Positions 17,575-26,079 of a stretch of 64,000 nucleotides of DNA are shown piece after piece. The stretch spans positions 1 through 64,000 of the forward strand of contig CACYLY010000003.1 in assembly GCA_902775355.1 (NCBI GenBank), given 5' to 3'. The notes beneath the pieces are model-generated. The model worked only from the letters and a program-made list of their open reading frames with translations, did no database searches and was not told the origin of the DNA. Source of the DNA: Oscillospiraceae bacterium. GTDB lineage: Bacteria; Bacillota; Clostridia; Oscillospirales; Oscillospiraceae. Every line of letters begins with the position of its first letter. Positions within the stretch are counted from its first letter, which is position 1. A program made the position numbers and the translations under genes.

Positions 17575-18864
17575 ATGAAGAAAACGCTCCAGATCCTGAC
17601 TCTGCTGATCCTGCTGCTGTCTCTGGCCCTCACCACCACCGTGCGGCTGGATCTGGCCGGAGCGCTTCGCTCTCCGACCTTGGCGCTGCAGACGGTCAAG
17701 CCCCGCGCCCCCGTCCTTCCCAGCCCCTCTCCCGCTCCGGCGGAGAACCCCGCCGCTTCCCCCGCCCCGGCGGAGGCCGCTCCCTCCGAGGCGCCGGTCC
17801 CCGTCTGGGAGGCCGCCCCGACCCTGGAGCCCACGCCGGCGCCTACGCCAAAACCCACCCCGACGCCAACGCCGGAACCCACCCCGGAGTTCTTCACCAT
17901 CTCCGCCATCGGGGACTGCACCCTCTATTCCCACCAGAATCTGTCCCCCCGGGACCCGGCCTCCTTTACCGGCAAGATGGGCGAGGATTATGCCTATCCC
18001 TTCCACAACACGATCCAGTACTTTGACGAGGACGAACTGACCGTCGCCAACCTGGAGTGCACTCTCTCGGACAATTCGCTCTATTCCTCCTCCCTGTTTC
18101 ACTTCAAAGCCCCCGCGTCCTACGCGAAGATCCTCACCGCCGGCGGGGTGGACTTTGTGACCACCGCCAACAACCACACCGCGGACTATGGCCGCCAGGG
18201 CATCGAGGACACCTGCGCCGCTCTGGAGGCCGAGGGCGTCCCCTACGGCACCGAGGGCCAGGCCCAGATCCTCACCACTCCCAACGGCATCAAGGTCGGG
18301 ATCTACTGCGACTATCACGGCTACTATCCCCGGCAGGAGGACTGCGTGGCCGCCATCGAGCAGCTGAAGGCAGACGGGGCGGAGTACATCATCTGCATGT
18401 TCCACTGGGGGCAGGACGAGCTGGTCTACCACCCCAAGCAGGTTCAGATCGACCTGGCCCACGCCTGTGTGGACGCCGGCGCCGACTTCATCTACGGCAG
18501 CCACTCCCACTGTCTGCAGCCCTTTGAGGAGTACGACGGCGCCTTCATCCTCTACAGCATCGGCAACTGGTCCTTCGGCGGCAGCTCCGGCCCCTCGGAC
18601 ATGGACACTGCCATTTTCCAGATCGTGATCAAGCGGGCCCCGGACGGCAGCATCTCCAACGAGAGCTGCGGCATCATCCCCTGCTGCGTGTCCAGCCGCC
18701 CGGTGCTGGAGGGTTACACCGGCTACGCTTACAACGACTACTGCCCCACGCCCTACGAGCCGGGCAGTGAGTTCTACGACCGGGCCATGAGCAAGATCCT
18801 GGGCACCTACGACGGGCCCGACGGCAATGTGGACTATTCCGGCTGGCGCAACAGCTACGGATGA
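17575..18864 (+). CDS. CapA-family exported protein (metallophosphatase-like), paralogue 1
   Basis: 429 residues. An N-terminal membrane anchor (LLILLLSLALTT) is followed by a Pro/Ala-rich spacer with PTP repeats up to about residue 105, then a CapA (PGA_cap) domain of the calcineurin-like fold: ISAIGDCTL, NLECTLSD, TANNHTADYG, MFHWGQDE and YGSHSHCLQP. CapA proteins act in surface polymer (poly-glutamate) handling, but lone copies have no proven activity. GAGGTGAGG precedes ATG 17575 by a few bases; the gene follows the GH13 gene by 12 bp and is probably the end of the glycogen operon. A close paralogue follows at 18990. Confidence 0.85.
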   Translation: MKKTLQILTLLILLLSLALTTTVRLDLAGALRSPTLALQTVKPRAPVLPSPSPAPAENPAASPAPAEAAPSEAPVPVWEAAPTLEPTPAPTPKPTPTPTPEPTPEFFTISAIGDCTLYSHQNLSPRDPASFTGKMGEDYAYPFHNTIQYFDEDELTVANLECTLSDNSLYSSSLFHFKAPASYAKILTAGGVDFVTTANNHTADYGRQGIEDTCAALEAEGVPYGTEGQAQILTTPNGIKVGIYCDYHGYYPRQEDCVAAIEQLKADGAEYIICMFHWGQDELVYHPKQVQIDLAHACVDAGADFIYGSHSHCLQPFEEYDGAFILYSIGNWSFGGSSGPSDMDTAIFQIVIKRAPDGSISNESCGIIPCCVSSRPVLEGYTGYAYNDYCPTPYEPGSEFYDRAMSKILGTYDGPDGNVDYSGWRNSYG

Positions 18865-18881
18865 GTCTGTTATACATACGG

Positions 18882-18912
18882 AAAACCGCTGCGATGCTCG
18901 CAGCGGTTTTTT
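18882..18912 (+). terminator. terminator of the glycogen operon
   Basis: AAAACCGCTGCGA pairs with TCGCAGCGGTTTT around a three-base loop, then a T-run. Confidence 0.92.
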
Positions 18913-18915
18913 CTG

Positions 18916-18944
18916 TTGCCTTTTCGACAGGCTTCGGGTATAAT
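18916..18944 (+). promoter_or_regulatory. promoter of second CapA-like gene
   Basis: TTGCCT, 17-bp spacer, TATAAT (18939-18944), 45 bp before the ATG. Confidence 0.75.
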
Positions 18945-18989
18945 AGTTGAGTTATTGCAAATCTTTTCTCTTTTCGAGGAGATTCTTCT

Positions 18990-20174
18990 ATGAAAGCATG
19001 GATCAAAAAACCCTCTTCTCTCGCTTTTGTCGCCGCCCTTGTCCTGCTGCTGACGGTCATGATCATCCGCCGGGTCCAGGTCAACCGCATCTGGGGCGAA
19101 TATGTCCCCGCGGCGCAGACGCAACCTGCCGAGGTGACGCCCGCCCAGGCCCCGGTGGAGACGCCCGCCCCTGCCGCGGATGAAAAGGAGTATGTGATCT
19201 CCATCGTGGGGGACTGCACCCTGGCCTCTCCCCAGTTCATCGACCCCACCGAGCACCGCTCCATCGAGTATCACATCCAGAGCGATTACAGCTACCCCTT
19301 TGCTTTCACCCGGGACTACTTTATCGACGACGATCTGACCCTGGCGAATCTGGAGTGCGTGCTGTCCGACACGCGGTTTTCCTCCCTTGAGCAGTTTTCC
19401 TTCCTTGCGCCGACCGCGTACGTCGAGATCCTGAAGCAGGGCGGCGTGGATTTCGTCACCACCGCCAACAACCACATTGAGGATTTCGGCACCGGCGGGC
19501 GGGAATTCACCTACATCGCGCTGGACACGGCGGAGTTCCCCTACGGGAAGGACGGGGAGAGCCGGATCTTCACCACTGAGAGCGGGCTGTGCGTCGGGAT
19601 CTACTGCGCCACGGGCAAGAACAACGGCGGTTTTCTGGAGATCGACCCGGAGCCGGCTGTCGCGGCGGTGAAGCAGCTCAAGGCCGGGGGCGCGGACTAT
19701 GTGGTCTGCATCCTGCACTGGGGCCGGGAGCTGGTCTATAAGCCCACCGACGGGCAGATCGACATCGCCCACCGCTGCATCGATGCCGGCGCCGACCTGA
19801 TCTACGGCTCCCACTCCCACTGCCTGCAGCCGGTGGAGGAATACAATGGAGGCCTGATCCTCTACAGCATGGGCAACTGGGTCTTCGGCGGCAGCACCGC
19901 TCCCACGGATATGGACACCGCTATTATCCAGGTCCGTGTGCTTCGCGGCAGCGACGGCAGCGTCCGCACCGCGGGCTACACCGCGATCCCCTGCTGCGTG
20001 TCCAGCCGCCCGGTGAAAGACAACTACTCCGGCGACAACTACAACGACTATCGCCCCACCCCCTACACGGAGGGCAGCGACGCCTACAAGCGGGTGTTGT
20101 CCAAGCTCGACGGCAGCTATGTGCCGGACAGCGAGGGCCGGGACTATTCCGACGTCTACGCCCAGTACGGCTGA
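18990..20174 (+). CDS. CapA-family exported protein, paralogue 2
   Basis: 394 residues, same layout as the gene upstream: an N-terminal membrane segment (FVAALVLLLTVMII), short Pro/Ala spacer (about residues 45-65), and a CapA domain with ISIVGDCTL, NLECVLSD, TANNHIEDFG, ILHWGRE and YGSHSHCLQP. Start ATG follows GAGGAGATTCTTCT. It has its own promoter and terminator, so the pair can be regulated separately. The two proteins share motif spacing and are clearly a duplication. Confidence 0.85.
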   Translation: MKAWIKKPSSLAFVAALVLLLTVMIIRRVQVNRIWGEYVPAAQTQPAEVTPAQAPVETPAPAADEKEYVISIVGDCTLASPQFIDPTEHRSIEYHIQSDYSYPFAFTRDYFIDDDLTLANLECVLSDTRFSSLEQFSFLAPTAYVEILKQGGVDFVTTANNHIEDFGTGGREFTYIALDTAEFPYGKDGESRIFTTESGLCVGIYCATGKNNGGFLEIDPEPAVAAVKQLKAGGADYVVCILHWGRELVYKPTDGQIDIAHRCIDAGADLIYGSHSHCLQPVEEYNGGLILYSMGNWVFGGSTAPTDMDTAIIQVRVLRGSDGSVRTAGYTAIPCCVSSRPVKDNYSGDNYNDYRPTPYTEGSDAYKRVLSKLDGSYVPDSEGRDYSDVYAQYG

Positions 20175-20187
20175 TTCCCAAGAATTT

Positions 20188-20225
20188 AAAAAGCTTGGAG
20201 AAGGAATTCCTTTTCCAAGCTTTTT
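20188..20225. terminator. bidirectional terminator between capA-like and tatD genes
   Basis: AAAAAGCTTGGA pairs with TCCAAGCTTTTT; it sits between converging genes and can serve both. Confidence 0.88.
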
Positions 20226-20263
20226 GTTTGTGTTTGCAGCGGCAAAACGGAGTGTTTTTCTGT

Positions 20264-21025
20264 TCAGTCGATGCCGAAGAGCCGCTTGCCGTTTTCCCAG
20301 GTGAGCCGCTCCGTCTCCTCAACCGTCAGGCCCTTGATCTCCGCGATCTTCTCGATCACATAGCGGAGATTCCGGGAGTCGTTGCGCTTGCCCCGCATGG
20401 GCACCGGGCTCAGATAGGGGCTGTCCGTCTCGATGACAATGCGGTCCAAAGGACAGATCTCCAGCACCTCCAGGGCCTTGCGGGCGTTCTTGTAGGTGAT
20501 AGGCCCGTCAAAGCCCAGGAACCAGCCCCGCTTCAAGAGCTCCTGGGCCATCTCCGCGCTGCCGGAATAGCAGTGGAACACGCCCCGGGCCTCCGGATAG
20601 TCCCGCACGATCTCCAGACAGTCCTGGTGAGCCTCCCGGTCATGGACGATGATCGGTTTACATAAGTCTATTGCCAGCTCCACCTGCTGCCGGAAGAGGG
20701 CCTTCTGCTCCTCCTTGTGGCTGGCGTCCCAGTAGTAGTCCAGGCCCACCTCGCCGATGGCCGCGCAGCGGGGATGCCGGGCCAGCTCGCAGATCTCGGC
20801 GTAGGCCTCCAGGTCATACTTGTCCATGTCCTCCGGGTGGATGCCCACCGCGGCATAGACGAAGGGATAGCGCTCGGCCAGCTCAATGGCCATGCGGCTG
20901 CTGCGCACGTCGCAGCCCGGGTCCAGGATCAGGCCCACCCCGGCGGCGTGGACAGCCTCCAGGGTCTCATAACGGTCGGCGTTGAAGGCGCCGGAATCGT
21001 AATGGGCGTGGGTATCGAAAATCAT
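20264..21025 (-). CDS. tatD: TatD family metal-dependent deoxyribonuclease
   Basis: 253-residue TIM-barrel hydrolase. Metal ligands are visible in IFDTHAHYD (residues 2-10), the AIGEVGLDYYW segment, IVHDREAH, GVFHCYSGS and ETDSPYLSPVP. TatD enzymes trim DNA in repair and turnover. Ribosome site GAGGTGAGAGC precedes ATG 21025. It stands alone on the minus strand, divergent from a lipoprotein gene. Confidence 0.95.
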   Translation of the reverse strand: MIFDTHAHYDSGAFNADRYETLEAVHAAGVGLILDPGCDVRSSRMAIELAERYPFVYAAVGIHPEDMDKYDLEAYAEICELARHPRCAAIGEVGLDYYWDASHKEEQKALFRQQVELAIDLCKPIIVHDREAHQDCLEIVRDYPEARGVFHCYSGSAEMAQELLKRGWFLGFDGPITYKNARKALEVLEICPLDRIVIETDSPYLSPVPMRGKRNDSRNLRYVIEKIAEIKGLTVEETERLTWENGKRLFGID

Positions 21026-21080
21026 GCTCTCACCTCTTTCTGAATCCTAACACGAAGCAAGGGTCAAGGCAAGGGAAATC

Positions 21081-21109
21081 TTGTCAGAAGTTCGGGGATA
21101 TGCTATAAT
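21081..21109 (+). promoter_or_regulatory. promoter of lipoprotein gene
   Basis: TTGTCA, 17-bp spacer, TATAAT (21104-21109), 46 bp before the ATG. Confidence 0.82.
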
Positions 21110-21155
21110 GCAAAATATTGACGGGCGGAGGCCCTGTAAAAAAGGAGGATATCCG

Positions 21156-22214
21156 ATGAAACGATGGATCGCGCTGCTGATGGCGCTGGGGATGCTCATT
21201 GCACTCTGCGCCTGCGGGGAGACGGGAACGCAAGCCGAAACACCAACGCCGGAACCCACGCCGGAGCCCACGCCCGGCCCCGCCGCTCTGGTGGAGAAAC
21301 AGATCGACGCCCTGGGAGAGATCAGCCTGGACAGCAAGGACGCTCTGGAGGCGGCCGAGGCGGCCTACGCCGCCCTCACGCCAGAGGAACAGGCGCAGGT
21401 GCGCAACCTTGCCATCCTGCAGGCCGCCCGCCTGGTCTATGACGAAGCGGCGGCAAAGCAGGCGGCCGACGACGCGGAAGCGGCCCTGCTCACGGAGATG
21501 GAGCCCTTTGTGGGGACATGGGTGATGGAATATCCCCTGTACGACTCTCGTTTTGAACTCCGCGCAGGCGGGGAGTATGTTGTGAACAACTTTACCGGCG
21601 ATTGGTCCTGTGATCCCGCCGCCGGCACACTGGTTATCGGCGGGGAGCGCTATGTCATTTTTGAGGAGGACGGCTTCACCAAAATCCGCGTTGACTCCGC
21701 GGACTCGTCCCTCGCGTGTGTGAAGGCGGAGGATCTGGATGCCGCCAGGGCGAAGAAATACGTCTCCATAGAGCTCAGCGGCGAAAACGTGAAGGATATC
21801 ATCGGCGATCCCATCCAAGTAGGTGTGGCCACAGACGAATGGGGCGAACCGGATCCATACTGGCCCGTCTTCTTTTATCCCAATCTGTATTATGCGCAGG
21901 GCCTTGTCTATATCGACGGCGAGGACGTTGCGATCGAATGCGCTGACGGCTCTATCATTTTCGCCCCCGGATTCAATGCCATCTATTCTCCTTTTTCTTC
22001 TGTTGATGTCTCCGGCCGCGCCAAGGGCACGCTCTGGTTCATCCGGGACAGCTATGTTGCGGATAATACCCTGGAAAAGACACAATACGGATATGAGGTT
22101 CGCCTGATCCTGACCAGCGGAGAAGCGTACAGTACCCTTTGGTACGGTTCGACCATCGTCGTCGAGGGTGGATATCCCGATCCGATCGAATTCTACAACG
22201 ATCACAAAACTTGA
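21156..22214 (+). CDS. secreted lipoprotein of unknown function
   Basis: 352 residues with a lipoprotein signal (LLMALGMLIALCACGE; lipid Cys near residue 19) and a short PTPEPTPEPTP linker. An alpha-helical Ala/Glu-rich segment follows (about 50-115, resembling the small FIVAR-like repeats of cell-surface proteins: SKDALEAAEAAYAALTPEEQ). The rest is beta-rich without a family I recognise; FVGTWVMEYPLYDSRFELR resembles lipocalin-like domains. ATG 21156 is preceded by AAAGGAGGAT. Monocistronic, with its own promoter and terminator. Confidence 0.75.
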   Translation: MKRWIALLMALGMLIALCACGETGTQAETPTPEPTPEPTPGPAALVEKQIDALGEISLDSKDALEAAEAAYAALTPEEQAQVRNLAILQAARLVYDEAAAKQAADDAEAALLTEMEPFVGTWVMEYPLYDSRFELRAGGEYVVNNFTGDWSCDPAAGTLVIGGERYVIFEEDGFTKIRVDSADSSLACVKAEDLDAARAKKYVSIELSGENVKDIIGDPIQVGVATDEWGEPDPYWPVFFYPNLYYAQGLVYIDGEDVAIECADGSIIFAPGFNAIYSPFSSVDVSGRAKGTLWFIRDSYVADNTLEKTQYGYEVRLILTSGEAYSTLWYGSTIVVEGGYPDPIEFYNDHKT

Positions 22215-22222
22215 CACAAAAT

Positions 22223-22251
22223 GCGCCCCCGGGAGAGCCTCCCGGGGGCGC
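22223..22251 (+). terminator. terminator after lipoprotein gene
   Basis: Perfect 13-bp GC stem GCGCCCCCGGGAG / CTCCCGGGGGCGC with a short loop; also serves hsp20 from the other side. T-run is short. Confidence 0.75.
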
Positions 22252-22271
22252 TTCTGCGAACTACGAACGAA

Positions 22272-22697
22272 TCACTTGATCTCCAGCTTGCAGCGCGCGG
22301 GCTTCTGCTCCACCTTCTTGGGCATGGTCAGGGTCAGGATGCCGTCCTTGTACGCGGCCTCGATGCCCTCCACGTTGATGCCGGACACGTCGAAGCTGCG
22401 GCTGAAGGAGCCGTAGACCCGCTCCCGCTTGACGTAGTTGGGCCGCTTGTCCTCGTCCTCGACCTTGCGCTCCACGCTGATGGTCAGGCAATCATTCTCC
22501 ACATCGATGCTGATGTCTTCCTTCTTGAAGCCGGGCAGCTCCGCGTCCAGCTTATAGGCGTCGCCGGTGTCGATGACGTCGGTGCGGAAGCCCAGGGTCG
22601 GCCGCTCGTTGAAGAAGCTGCGCTGCAGCTCGTCAAAGGCCCGGAAAGGATCGTAAGCATTCACATGACGGGTGGTGAAAGGAATCAGTTCGAACAT
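22272..22697 (-). CDS. Hsp20/alpha-crystallin small heat shock protein
   Basis: 141-residue holdase chaperone that binds unfolding proteins during heat stress. The alpha-crystallin core runs from FRTDVIDTGDAYKLDAELPG to the C-terminal VSGINVEGIEAAYKDGILTL pattern (A-x-x-x-n-G-v-L). ATG 22697 is preceded by GGAGGT at 7 nt. A perfect CIRCE lies about 130 bp upstream, so HrcA control is predicted. Confidence 0.95.
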   Translation of the reverse strand: MFELIPFTTRHVNAYDPFRAFDELQRSFFNERPTLGFRTDVIDTGDAYKLDAELPGFKKEDISIDVENDCLTISVERKVEDEDKRPNYVKRERVYGSFSRSFDVSGINVEGIEAAYKDGILTLTMPKKVEQKPARCKLEIK

Positions 22698-22827
22698 ATC
22701 TATTACCTCCAAAATTTATTAACACATTTATTTCGGCGAAACATTCATTTCTTTCGTTTCGTTCTGTATATAAAGTACCAAACAATTATGAATAAATATA
22801 GCAATAAATATGAACAGAATATGAATA

Positions 22828-22854
22828 TTAGCACTCCTTAATTCGGAGTGCTAA
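22828..22854 (-). promoter_or_regulatory. CIRCE operator (HrcA binding site)
   Basis: TTAGCACTC - 9 bp (CTTAATTCG) - GAGTGCTAA, a perfect match to the CIRCE consensus. It is 130 bp upstream of the hsp20 start and downstream of the zinc transporter permease, so it most likely controls hsp20. HrcA normally regulates groESL and dnaK operons. Confidence 0.93.
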
Positions 22855-22886
22855 TACTATTCCCATGATGCGATTGTTGATCCCTG

Positions 22887-23693
22887 TTATTTCTTTCCGA
22901 TCAGGCAGCAGGCGCAGAAGCACAGCAGATTCGCCGCCACGATGCTGGCGCCGGTGGGGGTCTCCAGCAGGTAGGAGGCGAGGGTGCCGATAATAAAGCA
23001 GCCCAGGGAGATCCCGGCGGCGCAGAGCACCACGGCCTTGAAGCTGCGGCAGACCCGCATGGACGACAGGGCCGGGAAGATGATGAGGCTGGAGATGAGC
23101 AGGGCGCCCATCATGCGCATGCCCAGCACCACGGTGATGGCCGTCAGCACCGCCAGCAGGCTGTTGTAGAGCTCCGCCCGGGTGCCGGTGGCTTTGGCAA
23201 AGGTCTCGTCAAAGGTCACGGCGAAAAGCCGGGGGTAGAAGAGCACGAAGAGCAGCAGCACCGCCGCGGACAGGATGGCGCTGAGGATCGCGTCGGAGCG
23301 GCTGAGGGAGAGGATGCTGCCGAACATGTAGCTGGAGACCTCGGTGTTCATCCCCGTGGTCACGGATACGCAGATCACGCCGATGGCCAGGGCCGAGCTG
23401 GAGATGATGGCAATCATGGCGTCGCCCTTGATCTTGCTGTTCTGGCTCAGACGCAGCAGCAGGATGGCGGTGACCACCACCACGGGCACGGCCACGGCCA
23501 GGGGCGCTACGTGCAGGGCCGAGGCGATGGCCAGGGCGCCGAAGCCCACGTGGCTCAGCCCGTCGCCGATCATGGAATAGCGCTTGAGCACCAGGGACAC
23601 GCCCAGCAGCGCCGCGCAGAGGCTGATGAGGCCCCCCACCAGCAGCGCCCGCTGCATGAAGTGGAAGGAAAACATGTGGAAGAATTCGCTCAT
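22887..23693 (-). CDS. znuB: metal (zinc) ABC transporter permease
   Basis: 268-residue ABC-3 family membrane protein with about eight hydrophobic helices (for example LLVGGLISLCAALLGVSLVL near the N-terminus). It forms the pore for Zn2+ (or Mn2+) import. It overlaps the ATPase gene by 4 bp and is the last gene of the znuA-znuC-znuB operon. Metal specificity is inferred from the His-rich binding protein. Confidence 0.92.
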   Translation of the reverse strand: MSEFFHMFSFHFMQRALLVGGLISLCAALLGVSLVLKRYSMIGDGLSHVGFGALAIASALHVAPLAVAVPVVVVTAILLLRLSQNSKIKGDAMIAIISSSALAIGVICVSVTTGMNTEVSSYMFGSILSLSRSDAILSAILSAAVLLLFVLFYPRLFAVTFDETFAKATGTRAELYNSLLAVLTAITVVLGMRMMGALLISSLIIFPALSSMRVCRSFKAVVLCAAGISLGCFIIGTLASYLLETPTGASIVAANLLCFCACCLIGKK

Positions 23694-24397
23694 AGCCGAT
23701 TCCCTCCCAAAAAGCGCCGGGCCAGGTCGCTCTCCCGATACTGCCCGGAGGTGCCGAAGAAGAGCTGCTTCTGCCCCAGGTGCAGGATGTGGGTGGCGTA
23801 GCGGGCCGCCGCGTGGATATCGTGGGAGACCATGATGACCGTGATATTGTCGCAGAGGTTCACCAGCTTGATGAGGTTATACATCTCCCCGGTGGCGATG
23901 GGGTCCAGGCCGGTGACCGGTTCGTCCAGCAGCAACATTTTCTTGGTGGCGCAGAGGGCCCGGGCCAGCAGCACCCGCTGCTGCTGTCCGCCGGAGAGGG
24001 CCTGATAGCTCTTGTCCCCCAGGTCCTCGATGCCCATGCGCTCCATGTTGAAGGCGGCGCGCTTTTTATCCTCGGCGTTGTAGTGCAGGCGTCTGCCCAG
24101 GGAATTGAGGCAGCCGGAGAGCACCACTTCCCGGACGCTGGCGGGGAAATCCCGCTGCAGCTGGGTCTGCTGGGGCAGATAGCCGATCTCCGTGCTTTTA
24201 AGCCCCTCGCCGAACTCGATGCTGCCCCTGTCCGGGGCTTTCAGGCCCAGCAGGCCCTTCATCAGCGTGGACTTGCCGGAGCCGTTCTCGCCCACGATGC
24301 AGAGATAGTTCCCCGCCTTGAGGCTGAAATTCACGCCCTCCAGCACGGTGCTGCCGTCATAGGAAAAGGCAAGATCCTTACATGTCAGTATCGCCAT
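23690..24397 (-). CDS. znuC: metal (zinc) ABC transporter ATP-binding protein
   Basis: 235 residues from ATG 24397 (MAILTCKDLAFSYDG); a longer frame exists but runs into the upstream gene. Walker A GENGSGKST, signature LSGGQQQRVLLARAL, Walker B MLLLDEPVTGLD and switch HD in MVSHDIHAAARYATHIL. It powers uptake through the ZnuB-like permease. The start overlaps the znuA stop by one base pair motif (ATGA), indicating coupling. Confidence 0.95.
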   Translation of the reverse strand: MAILTCKDLAFSYDGSTVLEGVNFSLKAGNYLCIVGENGSGKSTLMKGLLGLKAPDRGSIEFGEGLKSTEIGYLPQQTQLQRDFPASVREVVLSGCLNSLGRRLHYNAEDKKRAAFNMERMGIEDLGDKSYQALSGGQQQRVLLARALCATKKMLLLDEPVTGLDPIATGEMYNLIKLVNLCDNITVIMVSHDIHAAARYATHILHLGQKQLFFGTSGQYRESDLARRFLGGNRL

Positions 24398-25380
24398 CAG
24401 CCCAGGGCCTCCTTCAGGGCGTCCACATTGCCCCACATCAGTTGCAGATAGCTCACGCCGCCCTCCAGCTCCGCCTTCGATACCGTGTGGCAGGAGTGGA
24501 ACAGCAGCTTGCGGCAGCCCGTGTCCTCGCAGATCACGTCCGCCATCTTCTCATTGGAAAACTCGATATAAAACACCGCGGGGATCCCCTCCTGCCGCAC
24601 CTTGTCGATGAGGAAGGCCACGGTCCGGGCCGAGGGCTCGGTATCGTCCGCGCAACCGGGGAAGGCCGCGAAATAGTCCAGCCCGTACTCCTCCACGAAG
24701 TAGCGCACCGGGAAACGGTCGGCGAAAACCACCGTGCGAAGGCTCCCCTGCTCCACCGCCTGACGAAAGGCGGCGTCCAGGTCCTCCAGTTCCGCCCGGT
24801 AGGAGGCCAGATTCGCCCGGTAAAGCGCCGCGCCCTCCGGGTCCAGCTCGCAGAGCCGCTCGCACAGAGCCTCGCAGATGCACATCGCGTTCACCGGCGA
24901 GGTCCAGACGTGCTCGTCGTACTCCGGCCCCTCTTCCTCCTCGTGGTCCTCGTGGTCCTCGTGGTCGTGGTCCCCGTGCTCGTGCTCATGCTCGCGGATC
25001 TGCTGCATGCCCTCCTTGTGTTCTTCCTCCAGGGCCTCCACGCAGTCCAGCATCACCAGGGTCTCCAGCTCCTGATCCTCCAGCAGCTCCTCCACCCAGG
25101 CCTCGGACTCGCCCCCGTTGCAGAAAAACAGGGTGCAGCTCTGGATGCGCAGGATATCCTTCGCCGTGGGCTCGAAGCTGTGGGACTCGGCCCCCGGGGG
25201 CACCAGCAGCAGCACCGAGGCCCGCTCTCCGGCGATCCGGCGGGCAAAGTCATAGGCGGGAAACACCGTGGTCACGATCACCAGGTCCCGCTCTTCGTTT
25301 TCGGTTGTTTCCTCCGCGCCGCAGGCGGCGAGGCTCAGGGCCAGGGCCAGCAGCAGGAGGATGCAAAGCAGTCGTTTCAT
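24397..25380 (-). CDS. znuA: zinc-binding lipoprotein of ABC importer
   Basis: 327-residue substrate-binding protein. The signal LLCILLLLALALSLAACG ends in a lipobox. The cluster A-I fold gives VVTTVFPAYDFARRIAG, ligand His in GAESHSFEPTAKDI, a His/Asp/Glu-rich loop (HEHEHGDHDHEDHEDHEEEE, about residues 135-155) typical of zinc carriers, and DEHVWTSPVNA. ATG 25380 is preceded by GGAG. I did not find a Zur box at its promoter. Confidence 0.93.
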   Translation of the reverse strand: MKRLLCILLLLALALSLAACGAEETTENEERDLVIVTTVFPAYDFARRIAGERASVLLLVPPGAESHSFEPTAKDILRIQSCTLFFCNGGESEAWVEELLEDQELETLVMLDCVEALEEEHKEGMQQIREHEHEHGDHDHEDHEDHEEEEGPEYDEHVWTSPVNAMCICEALCERLCELDPEGAALYRANLASYRAELEDLDAAFRQAVEQGSLRTVVFADRFPVRYFVEEYGLDYFAAFPGCADDTEPSARTVAFLIDKVRQEGIPAVFYIEFSNEKMADVICEDTGCRKLLFHSCHTVSKAELEGGVSYLQLMWGNVDALKEALG

Positions 25381-25403
25381 GGGCACACTCCAATCCATGC
25401 TGT

Positions 25404-25432
25404 AATATAATCAAAGGATACGGCCCTGTCAA
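25404..25432 (-). promoter_or_regulatory. promoter of znuACB operon
   Basis: Minus-strand TTGACA (25432-25427), 17-bp spacer, TATATT (25409-25404). Confidence 0.8.
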
Positions 25433-25484
25433 CCTTTTTGTCCCTATCCTACGGCGGATTCTTGAAAAATAGCAGAAGTTTTTC

Positions 25485-25512
25485 TTTACAAACGAAAAAA
25501 GTGTGCTATAAT
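25485..25512 (+). promoter_or_regulatory. promoter of tRNA-Ala
   Basis: TTTACA, 16-bp spacer, TATAAT (25507-25512), 18 bp before the tRNA. Confidence 0.85.
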
Positions 25513-25530
25513 GGTAGAGCTGTTACAAAT

Positions 25531-25606
25531 GGGGGCGTAGCTCAGCTGGGAGAGCGTACGGTTCGCATCCGTAAGGTCAAGGGTTCGAATCCCTCCGTCT
25601 CCACCA
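25531..25606 (+). tRNA. tRNA-Ala (anticodon CGC)
   Basis: GGGGGCG pairs with CGTCTCC, including the G3-U70 wobble pair that identifies alanine tRNA. The loop TTCGCAT carries anticodon CGC. T-loop TTCGAAT and encoded CCA are present. Its last 60 bp recur exactly at 26665-26724. Confidence 0.95.
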
Positions 25607-25643
25607 AAGAAAAAAGACTCTCACCGCAAGGTGGGAGCCTTTT
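25607..25643 (+). terminator. terminator after tRNA-Ala
   Basis: GACTCTCACC / GGTGGGAGCC stem with loop GCAA, followed by TTTTGCTTTT. Confidence 0.75.
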
Positions 25644-25705
25644 GCTTTTGGAAGATTAGAAACAATCTGTCTTCCAATTCTGTCGCACAATGTAATTACA
25701 ACGTA

Positions 25706-25734
25706 TTGACAATTCACCTTTGACGGGCTATAAT
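25706..25734 (+). promoter_or_regulatory. consensus promoter of the toxin-antitoxin module
   Basis: TTGACA, 17-bp spacer, TATAAT: perfect at both hexamers, 22 bp before the antitoxin start. Confidence 0.9.
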
Positions 25735-25755
25735 ATCGGCAAGGAGTTGATGACC

Positions 25756-26079
25756 ATGGATCGGAACATTAATGTTGTAACTGCCCCCAAGACTGCAACC
25801 TTTCAAATGAGGATCAATCCCGAAGTCAAGCGCCGCGTGGAAGCTGTCTACGCAAGCCAGGGTCTTTCTTTTACCGATGCCGTCAATATCTTCATCCAGC
25901 AATCCCTCAATGACAACGGTTTGCCGTTTCTGGCCTCCCCTGAAAATGCTGAATTTATGAGGGCAAAAGCGATGCGCCGTCTTTTGGATGAGGCTCAAAA
26001 GGGCTGGGACTCTGCGGAAAAGGAAGGTTGGCTGACGCTCGACGAGGTATCGGCGCAGCTTGGGTCAGAGAATGAATAA
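25756..26079 (+). CDS. RelB/DinJ-family antitoxin
   Basis: 107 residues. An N-terminal ribbon-helix-helix (TATFQMRINPEVKRRVEAVY then LSFTDAVNIFIQQSL) is typical of RelB/DinJ antitoxins, which bind both DNA and the partner toxin. The C-terminal half (about 60-107) is the likely toxin-wrapping arm. I chose ATG 25756 because AAGGAG lies 9 nt upstream; an ATG two codons earlier is too close. The stop overlaps the toxin start. Autoregulation of the promoter is expected for the family. Confidence 0.88.
   Translation: MDRNINVVTAPKTATFQMRINPEVKRRVEAVYASQGLSFTDAVNIFIQQSLNDNGLPFLASPENAEFMRAKAMRRLLDEAQKGWDSAEKEGWLTLDEVSAQLGSENE

Noticed and set aside
15139..18510. 1123-codon open frame on the minus strand opposite the GH13 and CapA-like genes
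   Set aside because: High GC keeps antisense frames open; the product is low-complexity Gly/Val/His/Gln-rich and the plus-strand genes have clear catalytic motifs.
25380..25440. Zur box at the zinc operon promoter
   Set aside because: No match to the usual AT-rich Zur palindrome could be seen.
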